A stretch of 13,074 nucleotides of DNA. It comes from Pseudomonadota bacterium (GTDB taxonomy: Bacteria; Pseudomonadota; Alphaproteobacteria; Elsterales; Elsteraceae). Both the position numbers and the translations under genes were made by a program. Shown here in pieces: positions 6,470 through 13,074 of this stretch (the first letter of the stretch is position 1; the number at the start of each line of letters is the position of its first letter). The DNA is taken from contig JACQAI010000248.1 of assembly GCA_016195115.1 (NCBI GenBank), positions 1-13,074 of the forward strand, written 5' to 3'. The notes beneath the pieces were generated by a model. That model ran no database searches. It was not told the DNA's origin and saw only the letters and a list, made by a program, of their open reading frames with translations.

Positions 6470-8521
6470 ATGTCCTATCGCGTCGGCGTCGATATCGGCG
6501 GCACCTTTACCGATCTCTGCGCGTTCGACGAAACCACCAACGACCTCTTCACCCTGAAGGTGCTGTCGACGCCCGACCGCCCGGGCTCGGAGGTCATGGA
6601 AGGACTGCGCCAACTCGAGGCGCGCTACGGCGTCGCGCCCAGCCGCATCACCTATTTCACGCACGGGACCACCGTCGGCGTGAACACCGTGATCCAGCGC
6701 AAGGGCATCCGGCTCTGCCTGTTCGTGACCGAGAACTTCGTCGACGTGCTCGAGGTCGCGCGGCTCAAGATGCCTGACCCCTACGACCTGCGCTCGCGGC
6801 CGCCCGTGCCGCTGATCCCCAAGGATCGCGTGCTGCCGATCCGCGAGCGCATGCGCTCCGACGGCCTGATCGACACCCCGCTCGACGAGGCCAGCGTTCT
6901 GACGGCACTCGCGGCGGCGCGCGCGCTCGGGGCCGAGGGTGTGGTGGTCGCGCTGATCAATTCCTATCGCAATTCCGCGCACGAGCATCGCGTCAAGGCG
7001 ATCGCAGCCAAGGCGGCACCGGGCCTGCCGGTGTTCTGCTCGACCGACGTCTGGTCGGTGATCCGCGAATACGAGCGCACCATCACGGCGGTGATCCACG
7101 GCTACGTCCAGCCCCGCGTCGCGCACTATCTCGGCTCGCTCCAGGACGCGCTGCGCGGCGCCGGCGTGCCGGCACCCGCGATGGTGACCAAATCCAACGG
7201 CGGCGTCATGAGCGCCGAGCTCGGCAAGACCGCCTGCGCCCAGATGATCCTGTCCGGCACCGCCGCCGGCGTGATCGGCGCCAGCTACGTCGCCGGGCTG
7301 TCGGGCTTCCCGAAGACCATGAGCCTCGACGTCGGCGGCACCAGCGCCGACGTCGCGTTCATCGAGAACGGCACGCCGCAATACGGCGTCGGCGAGATGA
7401 TCGGCGAGTTTCCGATCCATATTCCGACCGTCGCGGTGACCTCGATCGGCGCCGGCGGCGGCTCGATTGCCTGGGTCGACCCGCTCGGCGTCCTCAAGGT
7501 CGGTCCCGAGAGCGCCGGCTCCAATCCGGGCCCGGCCTGCTATGGCCGCGGCGGCACGCGCGCGACCATCACGGACGCCTTCGCCGTGCTCGGCTACCTG
7601 GGCAGCGGCGAGCTCGGCTACAGCGCCATCCGGGTCGACGTCGACAAAGCGCGTCAGGCGGTCGGCGCGGTCGCTCAGCAGACTGGGCTCGAGCTGGTCG
7701 CGTGCGCCGAAGCGATCGTCCGCATCGCGGTGTCCGGCATGTACATGGAGGTCAGCAAGCTGGTGTCGCGCTACGGCGTCGACCCGCGCGACTACGCGTT
7801 GCAGGCGTTTGGCGGCGCTGGGCCGATGATGGCGTGCTTCCTCGCCCGCGAGATCGGCATGCGGAACGTCGTGGTGCCGACCACGCCCGGCGTCCTGAGC
7901 GCGCTCGGCGGCCTGATCGCCGACATCAAGAGCGATTTCATCGCCACTGTGTTCCTCGATCTCGACGATGCGGCGCGGGCGGGCATCCGCGACACCTACG
8001 CGACGCTCGAGCGCGACGCCCTGCGCTGGCTGCGCGAGGACCAGGGCTACGCCGGCGAGCACAGCTTCGTGCACTCGGCCGACATGCGCTATCAGGGCCA
8101 GTCGCACGAGATCGAGACGATGTTCGACGGCGGGACGATCCAGCGCGGCGACGTCGGGGCAATGGCCCAGGCCTTCCATAACCGCCACGCCCAGGTCTAC
8201 GACCATGCCGATCCCGAGGCGCCGGTGCAGATCATCAATTTGCGCCTGGTCGTGATCGGCCGCAGCGCCAAGCCGACCTTCACGGCGACCCGGGAGGACA
8301 AGCGCGCGGCGACGCCGGGCGAGACCCGCCGCGTCGTGCTCGACGGCGCTGCGCGCGACGTGCCGGTGTTCGCGCGCACGGACCTCACCGCCGGGCAATT
8401 CTTCGAATCGCCCGCGATCGTGACCCAGAGCGACTGCACGACCTGCATCCCGGCCGGCTTCAGCGGCCGCGTCGATGCCTACGGCAACCTGATCCTGACC
8501 CTCGAAGCCGGCGGAGCCTGA
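6470..8521 (+). CDS. hyuA: Hydantoinase/oxoprolinase family protein, subunit A
   Basis: ATP-binding subunit of a HyuAB-type enzyme. The family (N-methylhydantoinase, 5-oxoprolinase, caprolactamase and, with extra subunits, ketone carboxylases) uses ATP to activate an amide or carbonyl. 683 residues, normal length. N-terminal Hydant_A_N domain: the phosphate-binding VGVDIGGTFTDLCAF at 5-19 and THGTTVGVNTVIQRKG at 64-79. Central Hydantoinase_A domain, about 200-490: SLDVGGTSADVAF at 285-297, TSIGAGGGSIAWVD at 324-337, SNPGPACYGRGG at 351-362 and QAFGGAGPMMACF at 445-457. The C-terminal domain is about 505-680. All nucleotide-site glycines are present. ATG 6470 has GGAG at 6455-6458, slightly distant. 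Five bases separate it from hyuB. No carboxylase third subunit is nearby, which favours a hydrolase. The exact substrate is unknown. Confidence 0.93.
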   Translation: MSYRVGVDIGGTFTDLCAFDETTNDLFTLKVLSTPDRPGSEVMEGLRQLEARYGVAPSRITYFTHGTTVGVNTVIQRKGIRLCLFVTENFVDVLEVARLKMPDPYDLRSRPPVPLIPKDRVLPIRERMRSDGLIDTPLDEASVLTALAAARALGAEGVVVALINSYRNSAHEHRVKAIAAKAAPGLPVFCSTDVWSVIREYERTITAVIHGYVQPRVAHYLGSLQDALRGAGVPAPAMVTKSNGGVMSAELGKTACAQMILSGTAAGVIGASYVAGLSGFPKTMSLDVGGTSADVAFIENGTPQYGVGEMIGEFPIHIPTVAVTSIGAGGGSIAWVDPLGVLKVGPESAGSNPGPACYGRGGTRATITDAFAVLGYLGSGELGYSAIRVDVDKARQAVGAVAQQTGLELVACAEAIVRIAVSGMYMEVSKLVSRYGVDPRDYALQAFGGAGPMMACFLAREIGMRNVVVPTTPGVLSALGGLIADIKSDFIATVFLDLDDAARAGIRDTYATLERDALRWLREDQGYAGEHSFVHSADMRYQGQSHEIETMFDGGTIQRGDVGAMAQAFHNRHAQVYDHADPEAPVQIINLRLVVIGRSAKPTFTATREDKRAATPGETRRVVLDGAARDVPVFARTDLTAGQFFESPAIVTQSDCTTCIPAGFSGRVDAYGNLILTLEAGGA

Positions 8522-8526
8522 CGACC

Positions 8527-10527
8527 ATGCCGATCGATCGCGTGACCCTGCAGATCCTCGCCAACCATTGCGGCGCGGCGACCGAGAGCATGGCGCAGAC
8601 ACTCTACCGCACCGCGCACTCGACCTTCGTCAAGGAGACCGAGGACTTCACCACCGGGTTGGCGACCCCCGACGGCAAGACCTTCGCCTCGCCCTACGAC
8701 CTCGGCGCCACCTGGTTCGTCGGGCTCGACTACGGCCGCGCCTTCAAGCTGGTCGACCGCTATGAGGAAGGCGACATCTGCATGACCAACGACCCGTACA
8801 GCGGGTTCGTGTGCACGCACTCGCCCGACGTCCACATGTGGAAGCCGATCTTCCACGACGGCAAGCTGGTGTGCTTCGCGGTCGGCCACATCCACAACAC
8901 CGACGTCGGCGGCGCGGTGCCCGCGAGCCTGTCGCGCGCCAACGTCGAGGTCCACCAGGAAGGCATCCGGGTGCCGCCGGTCAAGCTCTACAAGCGCGGC
9001 GTGCTCAACAAGGAAGTGCTCGACATCATGCTGCTCAACGTGCGCATGCGCGAGCAGAACTGGGGCGACCTCAAGGCCGAGATCGCCGCCATGAACACCG
9101 GCGAGCGCAAGGTCCACGAGATGGTGCGGCGCTTCGGGGTCGACGTGTTCCGCGACGGCATGACGGGCCTGCTCGACTACGCCGAGAGCCAAGCGCGCGC
9201 GCTGATCCGCAAGATTCCCAACGGCGAATATTTCTTCGCCGACTACATGGACGAGGACTCGGTCAATGGCTTCCCCTGCCGCATCGCCGTCAACCTGATC
9301 GTCAAGGACGACGAGCTGGTTTTCGACTATTCGGAGAGCGACCCGCAGCTGACCTCGTCGCTCAACATGCCGACCGGCGGCGACGTGCGCCATGTGCTGC
9401 TGATGATCCCGGTGATGTACGTGCTCTACACCATGGATCCGTCGATCCTGCTGAACTGCGGCCTGATGCGTCCGGTGTCGTGCATCCTGCCCGAGGGCTC
9501 GATCCTCAATCCGCGCTTCCCGGCCGCGGTCGGCATGCGGACCCTGTGCTGCATCCGCCAGCAGTCGACCGTGTTCGGCGCGTTCGCGCAGGCGCTGCCC
9601 GACGTCGTGCCGGCGGCGTGCGGCGACGGCGGGCCGCTGATCAACATCCGCACCATGGATACGCGCACCGGCCGCCGCGTCATGGCGAACCTCGACCCGA
9701 TCACCGGCGGCGGCGGCGCCCTGCCCGAGCGCGACGGCACCGAGGGCGCCGGCATGAACTTCGGGTTTTTCAAGAATACCCCGGTCGAGATCAACGAAGC
9801 CGAGGTGCCGGTCAAGATCGTGCGCTACGGCCTGGCCTGCGACACCGGCGGCGCCGGGCGCTGGCGCGGCGGCAGCGGCACGACCCTGGAGTTCGAAGTC
9901 TCGGCGCCCGACAGCGTCGTCACCGCGCGCAACCGCGACCGCATCCGCTTCACCCCGTGGGGCGTGGCGGGCGGCGGCGCTGGCAAGTCGTCGGCGTTCG
10001 TGCGCAATCCCGGCCGGCCCGACGAGGTCAATCTCGGCAACACCGACGTCGTCACGGCGCAGCCCGGCGACGTCATCCGCATCACCTCGGCGGGTGCCGG
10101 CGGGCGCGGCGATCCGCTCGATCGCGAGCCCGAGCGCGTGCTGACCGACGTGCGCTGCGGTTTCGTGTCGGCCGCCAAGGCGCGCGAGGAGTACGGCGTG
10201 GTGGTGCGCGACGGCGCGATCGACGACGACGCGACCAAGGCGTTGCGCAGCGAGATGGCCGGCAAGCGGCGCAACGAGGGCTTCGGCTTCAGCGCCGGGC
10301 GCATCGAATTCGAGCGCGTGTGGACCCGCCCCGCCTACGCGCGTCTCACGGCGTTGCTGCGGACCTTGCCGGTCGAGTGGCGCTTCTTCGTCAAACACCG
10401 GGTGTTCGAGGCGATCGAGAAGCTTTCTCCCGCATCGCTGACCGGCACGGGCGCCGAGGTCGAGCGCGCGTTCCGCGAGATCACGGCGCGCTATCCCCAG
10501 CTCAGCGGCGTCGTCGCGGCGGAATAG
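8527..10527 (+). CDS. hyuB: Hydantoinase/oxoprolinase family protein, subunit B
   Basis: Partner of HyuA; in this family the B subunit carries the metal-containing hydrolytic site. 666 residues. Conserved stretches: ETEDFTTGL with Asp40, TNDPYSGFVCTHSPDVHMW (87-105) with His98 and Asp101, and VGHIHNTDVGGA (119-130) with His121/His123 and Asp126. This Asp/His set fits the metal site reported for the family. Further hallmarks are NMPTGGDVRHVL, GDGGP at 367-371, YGLACDTGGAGRWRGG, RIRFTPWGVAGGGAGK (472-487) and SAGAGGRGDPLDREPERVL near 521-539. The usual domain ends around residue 580; roughly 80 further residues (585-666) form a C-terminal tail with FFVKHRVFEAIEKLSP. GGAG at 8513-8516 precedes the ATG. 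The stop lies 15 nt from the convergent phosphoribosyltransferase stop, leaving no room for a separate terminator. Confidence 0.93.
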   Translation: MPIDRVTLQILANHCGAATESMAQTLYRTAHSTFVKETEDFTTGLATPDGKTFASPYDLGATWFVGLDYGRAFKLVDRYEEGDICMTNDPYSGFVCTHSPDVHMWKPIFHDGKLVCFAVGHIHNTDVGGAVPASLSRANVEVHQEGIRVPPVKLYKRGVLNKEVLDIMLLNVRMREQNWGDLKAEIAAMNTGERKVHEMVRRFGVDVFRDGMTGLLDYAESQARALIRKIPNGEYFFADYMDEDSVNGFPCRIAVNLIVKDDELVFDYSESDPQLTSSLNMPTGGDVRHVLLMIPVMYVLYTMDPSILLNCGLMRPVSCILPEGSILNPRFPAAVGMRTLCCIRQQSTVFGAFAQALPDVVPAACGDGGPLINIRTMDTRTGRRVMANLDPITGGGGALPERDGTEGAGMNFGFFKNTPVEINEAEVPVKIVRYGLACDTGGAGRWRGGSGTTLEFEVSAPDSVVTARNRDRIRFTPWGVAGGGAGKSSAFVRNPGRPDEVNLGNTDVVTAQPGDVIRITSAGAGGRGDPLDREPERVLTDVRCGFVSAAKAREEYGVVVRDGAIDDDATKALRSEMAGKRRNEGFGFSAGRIEFERVWTRPAYARLTALLRTLPVEWRFFVKHRVFEAIEKLSPASLTGTGAEVERAFREITARYPQLSGVVAAE

Positions 10528-10542
10528 CCCGCCGGTGCAGCG

Positions 10543-11697
10543 TCAGGACTTCTTCTTGAGCAGGAACTCGCGGCCGACCTTGACCAGCGGCTTGCCGTCG
10601 TAGGCGACGATGTCGGCGGTGGCGTAGGTCTCGAGCCAGTTCTCGGGCAAATAGCTGCCGGTGCCGATGACGTCGATCGGCGCGTTGGCGACCGCCATGA
10701 CCTTGCACTTTGCCGGTCCGAAGCCCGACGACGCGATGATGCGTACCTTGGGGAAGCCGGCCTGATCGAGCGCCTCGCGCAAATGGAAGATCGCCGCCGC
10801 GGTGACGCCGGTGCCGACCAGGTGGCGCAGCTCGGCCTCGGTGCGATAGCCGCGGATCGCGTTGGGCGCGTGGCGCTCGAGCACGGCGTACGACGCCGCG
10901 GTGTCGAGGCCCTCGATGAAGCGGCCGCCGTGGGTGTCGAGCCGGAACGCGACGCGCCCGGCCGCGGCGAGCTCCGGGAAGCGCCGGCACACCGCCAGCG
11001 AGTCACTGACCTCGTGGCCGAAATAGTCGATCAGCACAACCAAGTCGCTGTTCGGGAAGCTCTCGCGATAGAGCTCGGCGGCGCGCAGGGTCGAGCCGGC
11101 GTAGCCGACCAGGGCGTGCGGCATGGTGCCGCGACCGACCTCGTTGCCGAACCACGGCGCCGTCGCGTCTGTGGCGTTGCCCGTGAAACCGACCGCGCCG
11201 ACCGCGCGCTTGGCCGCACTCGAGTCGACCGAGGCCGCGTAGGCCATCATCTCGGCCATCTCGGCGCCGGCGCAGTGGCGCGCGTCCATCGCCATGAACG
11301 CGACCTTGGGCAGATCGACGCACATCGTGAAGGCGTTGTAGGCGGCGACGCACGGCGGTCCGATCTTCTGCAGCAGCTGGGTCTCGAGGTCGACCAGGTG
11401 GAAGAACGACCCGGTGTAGTAGAACAGCGGCTCGCCGGCACCGACCCACTCGCCCTCCTCGCGCACCAGCTCGATTTCGACCGCCGTACCGCGCCGTTTG
11501 GCGACCTCGGTCAACCACTCGATCGCGAGGCGCGGCGTGAACACCACGGGCCGCCGCATGAACACGACGTAGGTGACCTGCCGGTCGCCGTGCTGGCGGA
11601 TGATCTCCTTGGTGCGCAGGAAGTAGGCGTCGGCCTGCCGCGGAATCTCGGCGAGCACGGCCTCCGGGTCGATCGTGCGGGGCGCGTCGGGCGGCAT
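10543..11697 (-). CDS. pncB: Nicotinate phosphoribosyltransferase
   Basis: Cytoplasmic enzyme of NAD salvage (Preiss-Handler route): nicotinate plus PRPP, ATP-stimulated, gives nicotinate mononucleotide. 384 residues. Motifs: FYYTGSFFHLVDLETQLLQ at about 92-110 in the N-terminal domain, GFTGNATDAT at 170-179, EVGRGTMPHALVGY at 186-199 with His194 in the position of the family's phospho-accepting His, VLIDYFGHEV at 221-230, FRLDTHGGRFIEGLDT at 251-266 and IASSGFGPAKC followed by IDVIGTGSYLP near the C-terminus (phosphate-binding loop). GTMPHA and the compact length resemble archaeal-type NAPRTases more than E. coli PncB. The ATG is 10 nt after the DAHP synthase stop, with AGGG upstream, so the two are probably one transcript. 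The family call is strong; nicotinate over a related base is inferred. Confidence 0.88.
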   Translation of the reverse strand: MPPDAPRTIDPEAVLAEIPRQADAYFLRTKEIIRQHGDRQVTYVVFMRRPVVFTPRLAIEWLTEVAKRRGTAVEIELVREEGEWVGAGEPLFYYTGSFFHLVDLETQLLQKIGPPCVAAYNAFTMCVDLPKVAFMAMDARHCAGAEMAEMMAYAASVDSSAAKRAVGAVGFTGNATDATAPWFGNEVGRGTMPHALVGYAGSTLRAAELYRESFPNSDLVVLIDYFGHEVSDSLAVCRRFPELAAAGRVAFRLDTHGGRFIEGLDTAASYAVLERHAPNAIRGYRTEAELRHLVGTGVTAAAIFHLREALDQAGFPKVRIIASSGFGPAKCKVMAVANAPIDVIGTGSYLPENWLETYATADIVAYDGKPLVKVGREFLLKKKS

Positions 11698-11707
11698 CGC
11701 GCGCGCC

Positions 11708-13074
11708 CTAGTCCGCCGCGGCGTTCCGCGCCTGCTGGCGCTCCTGTTTCAGCGCTTCGGCGATCAGGAACGCGAGCTCGATGGCCTGTGCGCCGTTGAG
11801 CCGCGGATCGCAGTGCGTGTGGTAGCGGTCGCCCAGATCGACCTCGCCGATCGCCTGTGCGCCGCCGGTGCACTCGGTGACATCTTGGCCGGTCAGCTCG
11901 AGATGGACGCCGCCGGCATAGGTGCCCTCGGCGCGATGGACATCGAACACGCGGCGCAGCTCGGCCAGGATGCGGTCGAATTGCCGGGTCTTGTAGCCGC
12001 TGGTCGCCTTGACCGTGTTGCCGTGCATCGGATCGGACGTCCAGACGACGCGCCGGCCCTCGCGCTCGACGGCGCGGATCAACAGCGGCAGATGGCGCTC
12101 GACCTTGTCGGCGCCCATGCGGGTGATCAGGGTCATGCGGCCCGGGTCGTTCTGCGGGTTCAGCCGGTCGATCAGGCGCAGCAGGTCGTCGGGATCGAGG
12201 CTCGGCCCGCACTTCATGCCGATCGGGTTCTTGATGCCGCGGAAGAACTCGACGTGCGCGCCGTCGAGCTGGCGGGTGCGATCGCCGATCCACACCATGT
12301 GGGCCGAGCAGTCGTACCAATCGCCGGTCGTGCTGTCGATCCGGGTCAGCGCCTGCTCGTAGCCGAGCAGCAGGCCCTCGTGGCAGGTGAAGAACTCGGT
12401 CTCGCGGATCTGCGGCGTGGTCTCCGAGTTGAGGCCGCACGCCTCCATGAAGCCGAGGCACTCGCCGATGCGGTCGGCGAGCTCCTGGTAGCGCTCGCCG
12501 GCCGGGCTGTGGGCGACGAAGCCCAAGGTCCAGCGATGAACCCGGTGCAGGTCGGCGTAACCGCCCTGGGCGAACGCACGCAGCAGGTTGAGGGTCGCCG
12601 CGGCCTGGCTGTAGACCTGCAGCAAGCGTGCCGGATCGGGCGTGCGCGCGGTTTCGGTGAACTCGATGCCGTTGACGATGTCGCCGCGGTAGCTCGGCAG
12701 GGTCACGCCGTCGCGCGCCTCGGTCTCGTCCGAGCGCGGCTTGGCGAACTGGCCCGCCATGCGCCCGACCTTGATGACCGGCAGGCTGGCGCCGAACGTC
12801 ATCGCCACGGCCATCTGGAGCAGCACCCGGAAGGTGTCGCGGATGTTGTCGGGATGGAACTCGGCGAAGCTCTCGGCACAGTCGCCGCCCTGCAACAGGA
12901 ACGCCTTGCCATCGGCGACCTTGGCCAGGCCGTCCTTGAGCTTGCGCGCCTCGCCGGCAAACACCAGCGGCGGATAGGCCGCGAGCTGCTTCTCGACGGT
13001 TTGCAACGCCGCCTGGTCCGGGTACTCGGGCACCTGGACGACCGGCTTGCCCCGCCAACTCTCACGCGTCCAAC
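11708..13074 (-). CDS. aroG: Class II 3-deoxy-7-phosphoheptulonate (DAHP) synthase, N-terminus cut by window edge
   Basis: First enzyme of the shikimate pathway: phosphoenolpyruvate plus erythrose 4-phosphate gives DAHP. 454 residues are visible and the frame is open to the right edge, starting WTRESWRGKPVVQVPEYP. That matches the family N-terminus shortly after its start, so only a few residues are lost. The internal GTG at 13033 would remove this conserved segment and is not the start. Family: plant-type DAHP_synth_2. Motifs in order: LQGGDCAESF (metal Cys at visible residue 65), KVGRMAGQFAKPRS, CHEGLLLGYE, HMVWIGDRTRQLDGAHVEFF, NPIGMKCGP, RMGADKVERHLP, WTSDPMHGNT (metal His), GGVHLELTGQDVTECTGG (metal Glu) and HTHCDPRLN (metal Asp). 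All four metal ligands are intact. No regulatory extra domain is evident. It lies directly upstream of the phosphoribosyltransferase on the same strand. Confidence 0.96.
   Translation of the reverse strand, partial: WTRESWRGKPVVQVPEYPDQAALQTVEKQLAAYPPLVFAGEARKLKDGLAKVADGKAFLLQGGDCAESFAEFHPDNIRDTFRVLLQMAVAMTFGASLPVIKVGRMAGQFAKPRSDETEARDGVTLPSYRGDIVNGIEFTETARTPDPARLLQVYSQAAATLNLLRAFAQGGYADLHRVHRWTLGFVAHSPAGERYQELADRIGECLGFMEACGLNSETTPQIRETEFFTCHEGLLLGYEQALTRIDSTTGDWYDCSAHMVWIGDRTRQLDGAHVEFFRGIKNPIGMKCGPSLDPDDLLRLIDRLNPQNDPGRMTLITRMGADKVERHLPLLIRAVEREGRRVVWTSDPMHGNTVKATSGYKTRQFDRILAELRRVFDVHRAEGTYAGGVHLELTGQDVTECTGGAQAIGEVDLGDRYHTHCDPRLNGAQAIELAFLIAEALKQERQQARNAAAD

Noticed and set aside
6305..8602. 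765-residue minus-strand open frame opposite hyuA
   Set aside because: Antisense shadow: Asp/His/Arg-rich product with no family motifs, while the plus strand encodes an intact HyuA.
8479..10398. 639-residue minus-strand open frame opposite hyuB
   Set aside because: Antisense shadow of the intact HyuB gene with biased composition.
10528..10542. Terminator between the convergent hyuB and phosphoribosyltransferase genes
   Set aside because: The gap is 15 nt with no hairpin plus T-run; any termination signal would have to lie inside the coding regions.
13031..13033. GTG at 13033 as the DAHP synthase start
   Set aside because: The conserved family segment continues upstream in frame to the window edge, so this GTG is an internal Val codon.

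Overview
The window is gene-dense, high-GC DNA (roughly two thirds G+C by eye) with strong G/C third-position bias. Gene content and protein style point to an alphaproteobacterium, possibly Rhodospirillales or Hyphomicrobiales; no rRNA or other marker fixes the taxon, so this is inference. No tRNA, rRNA, IS element, CRISPR array or prophage gene was seen.

Layout. (1) 1-1376, minus: almost all of cysS (cysteinyl-tRNA synthetase), its last few codons lost at the left edge. (2) A 160-nt divergent gap. (3) 1537-6256, plus: a complete branched-chain/hydrophobic amino-acid type (HAAT) ABC importer in the order binding protein, two permeases, two ATPases (livK-H-M-G-F). The last four genes overlap or nearly touch, while livK is separated from livH by 196 nt holding a pair of inverted palindromic repeats. 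(4) A 213-nt gap with a second inverted pair of the same repeat family. (5) 6470-10527, plus: hyuA and hyuB, the two subunits of an ATP-dependent hydantoinase/oxoprolinase-type enzyme, 5 nt apart. (6) 10543-11697, minus: a nicotinate phosphoribosyltransferase, convergent with hyuB. (7) 11708-13074, minus: a class II (plant-type) DAHP synthase, N-terminus cut by the right edge, 10 nt upstream of the phosphoribosyltransferase and probably co-transcribed with it.

How the genes may work together. The HAAT importer followed on the same strand by HyuAB suggests uptake of an amide-like compound and its ATP-dependent ring opening (a cyclic imide or lactam such as a hydantoin, 5-oxoproline or a related molecule). 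The substrate cannot be read from sequence. cysS, the phosphoribosyltransferase and DAHP synthase are housekeeping-type neighbours.

The most unusual structure is the repeat family: four GC-rich palindromic arms in two head-to-head pairs, one on each side of the livHMGF block. The arm next to livH also supplies its probable Shine-Dalgarno sequence, so the repeat may influence translation of the permease operon. I found no clear undescribed multi-gene system; the repeat-embedded ribosome-binding site and the transporter-HyuAB pairing are the best leads.
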